From positions 372,001-436,000 of the forward strand of contig NZ_CP019609.1 in the NCBI RefSeq assembly GCF_001998885.1: a stretch of DNA of 64,000 nucleotides. The letters run 5' to 3'. Made by a program: the position numbers and the translations under genes. Of the stretch, positions 26,689-36,204 are shown piece after piece. The notes under the pieces are model-generated. The model was not told the DNA's origin. It did no database searches and saw only the letters and a list, made by a program, of their open reading frames with translations. Position 1 is the stretch's first letter; every line of letters starts with the position of its first letter. The DNA is from Vagococcus penaei. Its GTDB lineage: Bacteria > Bacillota > Bacilli > Lactobacillales > Vagococcaceae.

Positions 26689-27387
26689 TTAGTTATATGT
26701 GTAAGCATAATAGCCATGGCTATCTTCCACACCAGTGTAAACTGCACCGATAACGTTAGCTTGTACTTGGTTCAGTAGCTCCATGGCTTTCGTTAACATA
26801 AGTTTATTAGTGATGCCTTCTCGAACTGATAGTACCACGCCGTCAACTTGGGACGCGATAATTTGTGCGTCTGTTACTTGGACGACAGGCGGCATATCAA
26901 AAATGACAAAATCATAGTATTGACTGATAATCTTGATGACTTTACGCATCCGTGCAGATGATAATAATTCAGATGGGTTCGGTGATTTAGGCCCACTAGT
27001 AATCACGGATAAATTACTGATTTCAGTTTTTTGTGTCACGTCTTGTAGTGACATGCTACGAATACTGATTAGATTAGATAACCCTTTAGTGTTTTCTAAA
27101 TCAAATGTCATGTGACATGTTGGTCGACGTAAATCAGCATCAATTAATAACGTATTTAGTCCAGATTGGGCAAAAGCGACAGCTAAGTTAGCGGCAGTTG
27201 TTGATTTACCTTCCATAGAACCCGCTGAAGTCATAACAATCGATTTAATTGGATGATCACCCTGTGAAAACTTAATATTAGTCCGTAGTGTTTTATATTG
27301 CTCCGAGGTTGGTGACTTTGGATCGGCCACAGTAAATAAGACAGAGCCAGTCGGTCGACTTAATTTATTTTTTTCTTTTCTAGCCAT
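26689..27387 (-). CDS. cpsD: CpsD-type tyrosine autokinase
   Basis: A 232-residue BY-kinase catalytic protein. Walker A is SMEGKSTTAANLAVAFAQSG, Walker A' is LLIDADLRRPT, and Walker B FVIFDMPPV. The tail GYYAYTYN is the tyrosine cluster that is autophosphorylated. It pairs with the separate membrane adaptor CpsC, the Gram-positive split arrangement. The ATG at 27387 (MARKEKNK) has a GGGGGAA ribosome site; the open frame upstream lies in cpsC overlap. Confidence 0.94.
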   Translation of the reverse strand: MARKEKNKLSRPTGSVLFTVADPKSPTSEQYKTLRTNIKFSQGDHPIKSIVMTSAGSMEGKSTTAANLAVAFAQSGLNTLLIDADLRRPTCHMTFDLENTKGLSNLISIRSMSLQDVTQKTEISNLSVITSGPKSPNPSELLSSARMRKVIKIISQYYDFVIFDMPPVVQVTDAQIIASQVDGVVLSVREGITNKLMLTKAMELLNQVQANVIGAVYTGVEDSHGYYAYTYN

Positions 27388-27421
27388 TAGTGTAGTTCCC
27401 CCTGTTAAAATAGTTCGATAG

Positions 27422-28354
27422 CTATCGTGAGCGTCGAGATGGTAATTGACGATAAGGTGGTCTTGATGAATCCTCATGATCCTCTTTGATTTCAGATGTT
27501 AATTCTGAAAGATTAATATCTGATAAGTCAATAGTCTGATCATTAAACTCTAAATCACGGTCTAAGCCATCGACTTCCATCGAAATATCACGCATAACAT
27601 TATCTGTCTCAAAAGTAATATTGCCTTCTTCCATGACAGAAATCTGTGTTTTTTTCAGCTGGTTCATATGACGTTTATCAAATGACGGTACTGCGGCCAA
27701 GATTGGTAGACCTAGCGTTTCTGTCACAAATTCTTGTGATTTAACCGTCCGATTAAAGAGTTCGGATAATAGTGCAATTCCCACCCCAATAATAAAACCT
27801 AAAATAACTCCAATCGCTAAATTGATTGTTTTATTTGGTGACACAGGCTGCTCGTTAACTTCGCCTTTTGAGATGATTGACACCTTATCAGCACTCGTAT
27901 ATTTTTTTGCTTCTTTTTGGAAAACTGATGCCACAACGTTGACCATATTAGCTGCTTCAACTGGATTTTCAGCTGTTGCTTTAATTGAAAACATTTGCGA
28001 GTTTTGTGTCTGTTCAACACTGATCATTTCGCTTAAGCTTTTACTGGTCCCCTTAAAACCAGATTCTTTTGCTAAAATATCAGTGGCTTCTTCCATAACG
28101 ACGTTCCCCTTAATAAAATCTTTATAGGTATTAATCATTAATAGATTGGTATTAACCGCATCTTGCGTGACAGTCCCCGTTTTTGATTCTTGAGCTGTCG
28201 CAATCAATTGCGTTGTTGAACTATACTTTGGTGTAATAACGAAAAAAGTTAAAATAGCTGATATCCCCAAAGCAATAAAAATAAAGACCAAAATAATCAA
28301 TATTTTTTTCTTTAATAATGACAAAATTTCCTGTAAACTAATTGTTTCTTCCAT
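27422..28354 (-). CDS. cpsC: CpsC/Wzz-type chain length regulator and kinase activator
   Basis: A 310-residue membrane adaptor. It starts METISLQEI-like (MEETISLQEILSLL), with a first membrane segment about residues 18-40 and a second near residue 180 (LAIGVILGFIIGVGIALLSE), bounding the outer Wzz domain. The C-terminal cytoplasmic tail is long and acidic (about 110 residues), longer than in many CpsC proteins, and would contact CpsD. First gene of the operon; ribosome site GGAGGGG. Confidence 0.92.
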   Translation of the reverse strand: MEETISLQEILSLLKKKILIILVFIFIALGISAILTFFVITPKYSSTTQLIATAQESKTGTVTQDAVNTNLLMINTYKDFIKGNVVMEEATDILAKESGFKGTSKSLSEMISVEQTQNSQMFSIKATAENPVEAANMVNVVASVFQKEAKKYTSADKVSIISKGEVNEQPVSPNKTINLAIGVILGFIIGVGIALLSELFNRTVKSQEFVTETLGLPILAAVPSFDKRHMNQLKKTQISVMEEGNITFETDNVMRDISMEVDGLDRDLEFNDQTIDLSDINLSELTSEIKEDHEDSSRPPYRQLPSRRSR

Positions 28355-28402
28355 TTTTCCCCTCCGTAATCTGGCATAAGACAATTTTAACCATTTTAGT
28401 AT

Positions 28403-28463
28403 ATCATAACACAATCGTTATTTAATAAGAAATATCCGATTTACTCATAAAAACATCCGATTT
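28403..28463 (-). promoter_or_regulatory. Capsule operon promoter with upstream direct repeats
   Basis: On the minus strand an extended -10, TGTTATGAT (28411 to 28403), lies about 50 bases before cpsC; there is no good -35 box. Upstream are two identical AAATCGGAT copies (28434-28442 and 28455-28463), 21 bases apart. A poor -35 with repeats two helix turns apart suits activator-dependent transcription. This reading is inferred. Confidence 0.5.
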
Positions 28464-28478
28464 TTAAATAAACTCTCA

Positions 28479-29585
28479 TTATAGCAATTGTTTAATAATT
28501 GTCACGATATTCTGACTAGCATGACCATCTCCATAAGGATTATCGGCTAAAGTTGCTTGATTGTATAGGTCTTGATTCGTTAATAGCCGTTTTGCAGTTT
28601 GATACACTGTCTCGCCGTCCGTTCCAACTAAGGTCAAAATCCCCGTTTCAAGTCCTTCTGGTCGCTCTGTTGTATCGCGTAAAACAAGGACAGGTTTTTT
28701 TAACGAAGGCGCTTCTTCTTGGATGCCACCCGAATCACTCAAGATTAGGTCGACTTCCGCCATACAGTTATGGAAATCAATCAACTCCATTGGTTCAATA
28801 AGAAAGATACGTGGGTGATTAGCTAAATATTCTTCAGCTAGTGCCATCACTTTAGGATTGGGATGGACTGGATAAATCACATCAACATTTCCTAAGTCAT
28901 CGACTAATTTACGGACGGCGGCAAAGACTTGACGCATCGGCTCACCGATATTTTCACGGCGATGCATGGTTAAGAGTATCTTTTGATGGCTGGCTGTTAA
29001 TTTATCAGCAACCAGATGCGTAAAACCTTCACGCGTTGTTTGCTGTAAGGCATCAACAACTGTATTGCCAGTCACATAGATTTTTTCAGCGTCAATATTT
29101 TGTTTTAAAAGATTCTGACGGCTAAGTTCCGTTGGCGCAAAATAAATGTCCGTTAACACATCGGTCATTTGGCGGTTCATCTCTTCTGGAAAGGGTGCCG
29201 ATTTATCCCACGTTCTAAGGCCTGCTTCAACATGACCAATTTTTATTTGGTGATAAAATGCGGCCAGACTCGCTACAAATGATGTTGTCGTATCACCATG
29301 GACTAATACTAAGTCTGGTTTTTCTTGGGTCAGAATATCGTCTAGTTGCATCAAGACACGACTTGTCAGCTGTGATAAGGATTGATTAGGTTGCATGATA
29401 TTCAAATCATAATCGGGAACGATTGAAAAGCTATCAAGAACTTGGTCTAACATATCACGATGTTGTGCTGTTACCACGACTACTGAATCTAACGTATCTG
29501 ACTTTTTTTCTAATTCTTTAACTAATGGTGCCATCTTGATTGCTTCAGGGCGTGTCCCAAAAATACTCATTATTTTTTTCTTCAT
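28479..29585 (-). CDS. mnaA: MnaA/WecB, UDP-N-acetylglucosamine 2-epimerase
   Basis: A 368-residue non-hydrolysing epimerase interconverting UDP-GlcNAc and UDP-ManNAc, the donor used by TagA for the WTA linkage unit. Seen: SIFGTRPEAIKMAPLV, VHGDTTTSFVASLAAFY, GHVEAGLRTWDKSAPFPEE, HRRENIGEPM and SDSGGIQEEAPSL. It lies between the WTA cluster and the capsule promoter, after a strong terminator, so it is probably transcribed from its own promoter. Confidence 0.95.
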   Translation of the reverse strand: MKKKIMSIFGTRPEAIKMAPLVKELEKKSDTLDSVVVVTAQHRDMLDQVLDSFSIVPDYDLNIMQPNQSLSQLTSRVLMQLDDILTQEKPDLVLVHGDTTTSFVASLAAFYHQIKIGHVEAGLRTWDKSAPFPEEMNRQMTDVLTDIYFAPTELSRQNLLKQNIDAEKIYVTGNTVVDALQQTTREGFTHLVADKLTASHQKILLTMHRRENIGEPMRQVFAAVRKLVDDLGNVDVIYPVHPNPKVMALAEEYLANHPRIFLIEPMELIDFHNCMAEVDLILSDSGGIQEEAPSLKKPVLVLRDTTERPEGLETGILTLVGTDGETVYQTAKRLLTNQDLYNQATLADNPYGDGHASQNIVTIIKQLL

Positions 29586-29613
29586 AGTAGTTAGTTCCTT
29601 TCCAAACTTTTCT

Positions 29614-29642
29614 AAAAAAAAAGAGGGAAATTACTCCCTCTT
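29614..29642 (-). terminator. Terminator of the WTA operon
   Basis: AAGAGGGA (29621-29628) pairs with TCCCTCTT (29635-29642); on the minus strand the stem is followed by a run of T's (29620 down to 29614). It lies between the epimerase gene and mnaA. Confidence 0.9.
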
Positions 29643-29663
29643 GGAAATCTTTGTCAGACGTGC

Positions 29664-30614
29664 TTAAAACTGGATATATGCTAGATATTTTTCCAAGCCG
29701 TCTTTGACTGAGTAATGGCTCTTGTAGCCTAGACTTTGTAGCTGACTGATATCAGCATAAGATTCTTTTATATCCCCTTGACGTTCAGCTTCTTTGACTA
29801 CGGGAACTGAGACATTCGTTAATTGCGCTAATAAATCTAATAAATCAGTCAAGGTGGTCTGATTGGTTGTCCCAACATTGAAAACATTTCCTCGAGCCAC
29901 GTCTTTATCAGCAACTAATAGCAAGGCTTGAATGACATCCTCAATGTAGACAAAGTCGCGAGTTTGTTGACCATCGCCAAATAATGTGAAGCTTGTGTTT
30001 TCACCAGCCTTAGCCGCTGAAAAACGATCAATCATAATCGAAATTACACCAGAATATGGTGAAGCTGGATTTTGATTTGGTCCGTAAACATTAAAGAAAC
30101 GGACAGCTGCTGTTGGTACCTGATATAAATTATTATAAGCCAATACATATTTTTCAGCAGCAAATTTATCAATTGCATAAGGTGTCAAAGGTCGAATAAC
30201 AGATTCTTCGGCTTTTGGTAATGTTGGTTCATCCCCATAGACAGCTGCTGATGATGAAAAGACTAATCTTTTTAAATCAGGCTGATACTGACGAACTAAT
30301 TCTAATAGTAAAAGAACACTCTCAAAGTTTACTTGGTGTGTTTCAACTGGACGTTCAACTGAATCAGCCACACTAGCAATCGCTGCTAGGTGGAAGATAT
30401 AATCAAAGTTTGTTGTTTTTAACAATTCTGTCATTAAATGGGCATCCGTCACATTTCCTTCAATAAACTCTAAGTTTGCTGACGTCATTAGATTACTTTT
30501 TTTCCCCATTGATAAATCATCAACAACCACTACATGATGACCGTTAGTCATTAAATGATTCGCTAAGTTTGAGCCAATAAAACCGGCTCCACCGGTAATT
30601 AAGTAGTTACTCAT
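29664..30614 (-). CDS. NAD-dependent sugar epimerase/dehydratase
   Basis: A 316-residue extended short-chain dehydrogenase. LITGGAGFIGSNLANHL binds NAD, SSSAAVYGDEP holds the catalytic Ser region, and TPYAIDKFAAEKYV is the YxxxK site. NVYGPNQNPASPYSGVISI and DFVYIEDVI are typical of UDP-glucose/UDP-GlcNAc 4-epimerases (GalE-like). Its position as last gene of the WTA operon suggests it provides a sugar that decorates teichoic acid or is used by the fusion protein upstream. Substrate not established. Overlaps the preceding gene by 8 bases. Confidence 0.88.
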   Translation of the reverse strand: MSNYLITGGAGFIGSNLANHLMTNGHHVVVVDDLSMGKKSNLMTSANLEFIEGNVTDAHLMTELLKTTNFDYIFHLAAIASVADSVERPVETHQVNFESVLLLLELVRQYQPDLKRLVFSSSAAVYGDEPTLPKAEESVIRPLTPYAIDKFAAEKYVLAYNNLYQVPTAAVRFFNVYGPNQNPASPYSGVISIMIDRFSAAKAGENTSFTLFGDGQQTRDFVYIEDVIQALLLVADKDVARGNVFNVGTTNQTTLTDLLDLLAQLTNVSVPVVKEAERQGDIKESYADISQLQSLGYKSHYSVKDGLEKYLAYIQF

Positions 30615-33600
30615 GTATTAATTCCTCCTTGGATTCATGATTGATAAACTGGTAAAAGTGTTGAATCGCTTGTTGGTTATAAGCATAAGGATTAAATGAT
30701 TCAAAGTGCACATCACCTTTAGCGACAACCGTCATGGCTTGCTTAACACCAGATACATCATTTGTCGCCGTTAAATAACCAAAGCGTCCATCCTCTAAGA
30801 CATCTCGACAAGCAGGTATATCCGTTGAAATAATTGACATGCCGAGTGTCATTGCTTCTAATAATACCATTGGTTGTCCTTCATATAAAGAGGTTAAAAC
30901 AAAAACATCGCATCGCTTCATGAATGGGAACGGATTAGCTATTTGTCCGACTAATTTAATACGATCTTCAAGTTGGTGTTTTTCAACAGCTTCTTTTAAA
31001 GCCTTCATTTCAGTACCAGCACCAATGATATAAAGATAGCCAGTTTGTTGCTCGGCATAATAGGCTGCAAAAGCATCAACTAATTGCACTTGATTTTTTT
31101 CGGGTGACAAACGTCCCATCGTAACAAAATTAATCTCATCAGCTTTCGGGTAAGGAATATAATAACCTTCGCTATTAAACATGCCATAGGCTAAGCTCTT
31201 TTCAGTATCCTCTTGATCTACCCAAACTAATTTATCGTGCCATTCAACTTGTAAATACACTTTAGCAGTTGTTACGACTAGCTCACGCACTACTTTCACT
31301 GTATCTAAAGATTTAACTAACTGACTTTGATTGCTTAAAATATTTTGTGGTGTCGAATACACGTTTATTTCACTAGGCAATAATGACACATAATAGAAAG
31401 TATCATTTTCTGAATAAATAGTCGGTTCATTGATTGTTGTTAAAGATAATTGATCTTGTGGCACCCAAACAAAAGTTTTATCCATTCTTTGAATTAAATA
31501 CCAGTTACCGTAACTATTTGTATTTAATGAGTGAACGTACACTGTGTCCATTGTACCAAGAGAGATTTTTTCTGCTTCAGGATTTGGTGACACAAAACCT
31601 GTCAAATCAATTGGTAACGAATTGTGATAATAATCTAAGAAGTTAATTCGCTTGATTGTTTGCTCTTTTAAGCGAGCTAATTTTTTACGACGATTCACTC
31701 GATTAAACGTTGTGATGATCTTACGACCTAACTTTTTAGCGACTGAAACCTTACCTGTTGATGATTGATTAAATCGTTTTGATAAACGAATCGTTGATAG
31801 TGGTAAATAGCCGTAGTGTTTGCCATCAATTCTTACTGGAACTGATTGCATTGTATGTGTCGCGATAACATTAGGCACTGTCACATATACGTTACGCAAG
31901 TAGTGAGCATTCCCAAGCCTCACTGTTTCTTCTAAACCAATCGGCCCATCAAATAATTGATTACGAGAACTTGTCGCTATTTTACCAAAGTACGAAACTT
32001 CTTCTTGGCCCAACACACTATCTGGCAATACTTCAATATCAGTTTCTTTGACCCATCCAAGATAGCAATTAGACTGACTAATTTTATAATAGGTATCCTC
32101 GCCATCGGTAAATTCGCCTAAAACATCAACCTCTTGCTGTTTAATTTCAAGACGTTGTTCTTTAGCATAGCAAAAATCCGGTCGAGCATTATAACCGATT
32201 AAAACAGAATCCTGATCTATTAGTATACGGCCAGTTCTTGGTAAAATTTTTGTTTTAGCAATGACTGTTTCCGACTCATCGGTTACCTTGCCTAAAATAC
32301 GGTCAGGATTAATCGTATTTGGGCTATAAACAAATTTTTCTGGTGCGGCATATTTTTGTAGATTGGTTACATTAACTTGTCGAGTAGTGTCAGACACCGA
32401 TACTAAGTAATCAAAGCGGTGATAGAGACTAAACAAGCCGCGTAAATTAACCTTATGCACTTTACGTCCATTAACTGTACGATCCATATCAGATTGCATA
32501 TCACTATGCATGTAACACATCTTAGTATTAGCTGTGCTAGCTAATAGAATTTTGGCCCAATAAAGGCTATACCCGCTAAAGTCAATAGCCACATCATAAT
32601 GCTGATTACCTAATAAGCGTAAACATTCACGTTGATAAATTTCATTTGGGTACTGTGATTCGTGCTTAAATCCCCGTGCTTGAATCCGTAAATCTTGGTA
32701 AGCTTCTTTAACCGTATAATCAGATGCACCAAAACGAAAGAGTAAATGTGTGGTTTTTGGTAATTGGCGGATATTGGCAATTTGTTCAGCTGATCGTGGT
32801 TGGTCTAAGAAACACGTCACATCATATACAGTAGCATCAATATTTTGAATAAGATTAATTAAACTACTTGTAATGCCATTATTCCGCATGCCACCAGGAT
32901 AAATCAATAACTTTGTTTTTTTAGGTGACTGGATAATATTAAATGGCTTTGTTTCTGGTAATTTACCATACAAAATATAGTCCACATAGCGTTTAGTCGT
33001 TTGACCGTCATCATACGGCACAAACCGTGTTTTAAATAACTCATAGTTGGCGCGACTTTTCTCAGTGACTTGCTCCAAATGACGAATATTTGTTTTTAAC
33101 TCTTCTAACGTAAATGCAACAGGTCCAGGCAGTTCGTCGTACTCAAAATACTTGCCACGATCACTTGTGTATAAATCATCATCCCAACAATAAAAAAGAA
33201 TTGGTTTGTCCGTAACTAAAAAATCAAAGAATATGCTGGAATAGTCTGTAATTAAAACATCCACAATACCAAGGACTTTATTTGTATCCAGACAATCTGG
33301 AATTAAGTATGGTGCTAATTTATCATATGTGCTAGCAGCTTTATATAAAAATGGGTGTACCTTAACTAAAACATTGTACTGGTCACCAAACTCTGATCGG
33401 ATAGATGCCAATTCAGTATGGATTTGTTCTAAGTCATTTCGTGCACTTGAAATATTAGAGCCTTTCCAAGTAGGTGTGTACATAATAATTTTTTTACTTA
33501 AATCAATTTGTTTTTTAAATTCAAACAATAACTTTAATAGTTCATCATGATTGGTTTTAAACGTTTGATCAATTCGTGGATATCCAGCTTCTAATACTTG

Positions 33601-34185
33601 CCCTTCATAGCCACCACGTAAACGATAACTATCCAAGTACATCTGGCTAGTATGATCATTTGGACTAATTAAAAAAGAGGACATAAAAAAATTGCGCACA
33701 ACATTTTTAGCACCAGATGGATTTCCAGGAATATCATATCCCATTGTTTTCAGCGGTGTGCCATGCCATGTATTAATATAAGTTTGCTCAGGTTTAATAA
33801 TGACATATTGTTGGAATGTTGCATTATTAATTAAATACTGCGCTTGGCAAAGCCATTTTAGATACTCATCTGAATCGCGAACGACAAAATGGACATTACT
33901 CATGTTGACATATTTTCGCTGAATAATTGCTAATTCTTCTGATTGAACGACACTCCAGATAAATGTTTGTTTCTTATCGGTATCTTGCGCTAATAAATAC
34001 TCAAAAATAGCAAGCGGAGAATCCGTCATTGACTGCCCGTCACGACTTTCAAATAAAAATGTCTCAGGGACGACACTCTCTGTTTTAAAATATTTTGTAT
34101 ACGTGTCAATAATCTTACCACTCGCAGATAACTTCGGCTTAAGCGCTGGTGTGACAAGACGTTTAACATTTTGTTTAACTCCCAA
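30607..34185 (-). CDS. 1192-residue fusion: TagF-like glycerophosphotransferase plus split GT4 glycosyltransferase
   Basis: Residues about 40-415 form a CDP-glycerol glycerophosphotransferase domain (INTWHGTPLKTMGYDIPG, IMYTPTWKGSN, VLITDYSSIFFDFL). Residues about 425-640 look like the N-terminal half of a GT4 enzyme (LLIYPGGMRNNGITSSLIN, CYMHSDMQSDM). About 650-1000 is an insertion with SH3-like beta modules (YYKISQSNCYLGWVKETDI, YLQVEWHDKLVWVDQ). About 1010-1180 is the GT4 C-terminal half (FVTMGRLSPEKNQVQLVDAF, LTSLYEGQPMVLLEAMTLG). It likely extends and glycosylates poly(glycerol-phosphate) at the membrane. Start is TTG right after the preceding stop (TAATTG), with ribosome site GAGGG. Confidence 0.82.
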   Translation of the reverse strand: MGVKQNVKRLVTPALKPKLSASGKIIDTYTKYFKTESVVPETFLFESRDGQSMTDSPLAIFEYLLAQDTDKKQTFIWSVVQSEELAIIQRKYVNMSNVHFVVRDSDEYLKWLCQAQYLINNATFQQYVIIKPEQTYINTWHGTPLKTMGYDIPGNPSGAKNVVRNFFMSSFLISPNDHTSQMYLDSYRLRGGYEGQVLEAGYPRIDQTFKTNHDELLKLLFEFKKQIDLSKKIIMYTPTWKGSNISSARNDLEQIHTELASIRSEFGDQYNVLVKVHPFLYKAASTYDKLAPYLIPDCLDTNKVLGIVDVLITDYSSIFFDFLVTDKPILFYCWDDDLYTSDRGKYFEYDELPGPVAFTLEELKTNIRHLEQVTEKSRANYELFKTRFVPYDDGQTTKRYVDYILYGKLPETKPFNIIQSPKKTKLLIYPGGMRNNGITSSLINLIQNIDATVYDVTCFLDQPRSAEQIANIRQLPKTTHLLFRFGASDYTVKEAYQDLRIQARGFKHESQYPNEIYQRECLRLLGNQHYDVAIDFSGYSLYWAKILLASTANTKMCYMHSDMQSDMDRTVNGRKVHKVNLRGLFSLYHRFDYLVSVSDTTRQVNVTNLQKYAAPEKFVYSPNTINPDRILGKVTDESETVIAKTKILPRTGRILIDQDSVLIGYNARPDFCYAKEQRLEIKQQEVDVLGEFTDGEDTYYKISQSNCYLGWVKETDIEVLPDSVLGQEEVSYFGKIATSSRNQLFDGPIGLEETVRLGNAHYLRNVYVTVPNVIATHTMQSVPVRIDGKHYGYLPLSTIRLSKRFNQSSTGKVSVAKKLGRKIITTFNRVNRRKKLARLKEQTIKRINFLDYYHNSLPIDLTGFVSPNPEAEKISLGTMDTVYVHSLNTNSYGNWYLIQRMDKTFVWVPQDQLSLTTINEPTIYSENDTFYYVSLLPSEINVYSTPQNILSNQSQLVKSLDTVKVVRELVVTTAKVYLQVEWHDKLVWVDQEDTEKSLAYGMFNSEGYYIPYPKADEINFVTMGRLSPEKNQVQLVDAFAAYYAEQQTGYLYIIGAGTEMKALKEAVEKHQLEDRIKLVGQIANPFPFMKRCDVFVLTSLYEGQPMVLLEAMTLGMSIISTDIPACRDVLEDGRFGYLTATNDVSGVKQAMTVVAKGDVHFESFNPYAYNQQAIQHFYQFINHESKEELIHE

Positions 34186-35361
34186 TTAAATCCCTCTTTC
34201 ATCTTTAAACACTTGTCGTACAATTAATTCCGCATTATGACCCGTTTCTCTTTCAGAGAATAGTTGTCTAAATTGCGTGTACGTATCAGTTTTTAGTTTT
34301 TCTGGATAGTGAATGAATTTCACTAATAAACGAAGTAAATCAGCTCGATGATTGGCAATTGGGCCAGGAATCAAGTGATCTAAATCAAAATAAAATCCTC
34401 GTAATTCTCTTTCGTATTCGGCTCTATCAGGTAAATAATAAATAATTGGTCGATTCGTTAGACTGTAATCAAACATACATGATGAGTAGTCAGTTATAAG
34501 TAAGTCACTGACAAGCAATAAATCACTCATATCTACACCAGTTGACACATCGAGAATATTGACTTGATCGCTAAAATCAAAGTCTTTCGCAACCAAATAA
34601 TGCATACGGACTAGTAAAAATAAGTCATCAGTAAAATTATCCGTTATTTCATCGAATGGAAAATTTAATGTGAAATCATAACTGCGGCCATTATGTGTTT
34701 CAGTCTCACGCCATGTTGGTGCATATAAAACTACACGTTGATTAAATGGAATACCTAAGCGACGTTTAATAGCCATTATTTGTTGCCCTTGATCATCACT
34801 AGGATAAAGTTCATCATTACGTGGATAACCATATTCAAGCATAGCCCCTTGATAGTGAAAGGCTTGTCTAAAAATATCTTCACTATACTGGTTAGGCGCG
34901 ATTAAATAATCCCAACGAGCAGCCTCTTGAGCAACTTCTTGATTATAGCTTTCTTTAGTGTAACCTGGAATTTTTACATCTTTAATATCACAACCAATTT
35001 TTTTTAGTGGTGTACCGTGCCACGTTTGCAGGTAAGTGGTTGTTTTAGGTTTTGTTAGCCACAACGGTGTCCGAGTATTGATGACCCACGTTTTTGCGCG
35101 TGGCATAATAAAAAACCACTTTATTGAAAAACGAGTCACATAAGGAATATGAAGAGACTCAAATAGCTCTTCATACCCTTTTGTCACTCCCCATACTAAC
35201 TGATAGTCAGGATAGTTTTTTTCCATAAACTGGTAGATTGCTCGCGGATTATCACTGTATTGCTTGCCATGAAAGCTTTCGAAATAAACAAGTTTTGCTT
35301 TAGGGAAACGCCCAATAACGGTAAATAGTTGACTTATAACTTTTTCGATAAACTTTTTCAT
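34186..35361 (-). CDS. TagF/TagB-like CDP-glycerol glycerophosphotransferase
   Basis: A 391-residue single-domain enzyme. It shows YLQTWHGTPLKKIGCDIKD, VVLYAPTWRETETH, LLVSDLLITDYSSCMFDYSL and FYFDLDHLIPGP, the conserved set of the glycerophosphotransferase family including the WHGTPLKK histidine. It adds glycerol-phosphate units to the lipid-linked WTA chain at the inner membrane face. Primer or polymerase role cannot be separated by eye. It abuts the fusion gene with no gap. Confidence 0.9.
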   Translation of the reverse strand: MKKFIEKVISQLFTVIGRFPKAKLVYFESFHGKQYSDNPRAIYQFMEKNYPDYQLVWGVTKGYEELFESLHIPYVTRFSIKWFFIMPRAKTWVINTRTPLWLTKPKTTTYLQTWHGTPLKKIGCDIKDVKIPGYTKESYNQEVAQEAARWDYLIAPNQYSEDIFRQAFHYQGAMLEYGYPRNDELYPSDDQGQQIMAIKRRLGIPFNQRVVLYAPTWRETETHNGRSYDFTLNFPFDEITDNFTDDLFLLVRMHYLVAKDFDFSDQVNILDVSTGVDMSDLLLVSDLLITDYSSCMFDYSLTNRPIIYYLPDRAEYERELRGFYFDLDHLIPGPIANHRADLLRLLVKFIHYPEKLKTDTYTQFRQLFSERETGHNAELIVRQVFKDERGI

Positions 35362-35378
35362 CTCTTTATCTCCTATTT

Positions 35379-36200
35379 TTAAATGAAATCAACGAAACGC
35401 GCTCTAAATTTCATATGAATGTGTGATCCAATAATCATTAACACCATCACGATTAACCAAAAGAAAATTGTCTGAGTTCCTTTTTCCCAGAACCACGCAC
35501 GTGATAAGAAAGAATCTCTAAAACCATTAATAATATAATAAATCGGGTTTAATTCTAAAATATGGATAAACCAGGCATGTCTACCTTTAAACATTGAATT
35601 AGTCGAGAAATTCCAAATTGGACCCGAAATATAAAATAGTAACCGTAAAACTGATTGTAACATAATATGATAGTCACGCACTAAAACCGTAATTGTTGAA
35701 TTTAAAATACCAAAGGCAAATAGAAAAGCAATCATACAAAAGAAATAGTATAAATACTGTAACCAATAAATCGTGGGATAAACGCCAAAGCCAAACATTG
35801 TCGCTAGTAAAACGACCATCATCGCACGATAACTCACAAAATTACTTGCCATATTAACTGTGGGTAAGATACTCACAGGAAACTTCATTTTTGAGACCAT
35901 ACCAACTTGCTTATAGATACTATTAGACCCACCTAAAATTGACGAGTTAATGAAAAACCAAGCAATAATCCCGATTAACATCCAAACAATATAAGGAACG
36001 CCATCTTCTTCACGTCCGTTACTTAAACCAATTCCAAACACAAGATAGTAAATCCCTATTTGAATAGCCGGATTTAAGAATTGCCAAATCAAACCTAAAT
36101 AATGACTTTGATAAGTCGCCTTTTCCTCATATTTGGAAATTCGACGTGTAATACCAAAATTTTGAAACTGCTCTAATAAAACTGTCTTTACATCATTCAA
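35379..36200 (-). CDS. tagG: TagG, teichoic acid ABC transporter permease
   Basis: A 273-residue ABC-2 type permease with six hydrophobic segments (for example YLGLIWQFLNPAIQIGIYYL and LLFYISGPIWNFS). With TagH it flips WTA polymers to the outer face. The TTG at 36200 is chosen because AAGGAG lies 8 bases before it, inside the end of tagA; the open frame reaches 36236 but that part overlaps tagA and is not membrane-like. Gap to tagA is 4 bases. Confidence 0.93.
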   Translation of the reverse strand: MNDVKTVLLEQFQNFGITRRISKYEEKATYQSHYLGLIWQFLNPAIQIGIYYLVFGIGLSNGREEDGVPYIVWMLIGIIAWFFINSSILGGSNSIYKQVGMVSKMKFPVSILPTVNMASNFVSYRAMMVVLLATMFGFGVYPTIYWLQYLYYFFCMIAFLFAFGILNSTITVLVRDYHIMLQSVLRLLFYISGPIWNFSTNSMFKGRHAWFIHILELNPIYYIINGFRDSFLSRAWFWEKGTQTIFFWLIVMVLMIIGSHIHMKFRARFVDFI

Positions 36201-36204
36201 CTTA

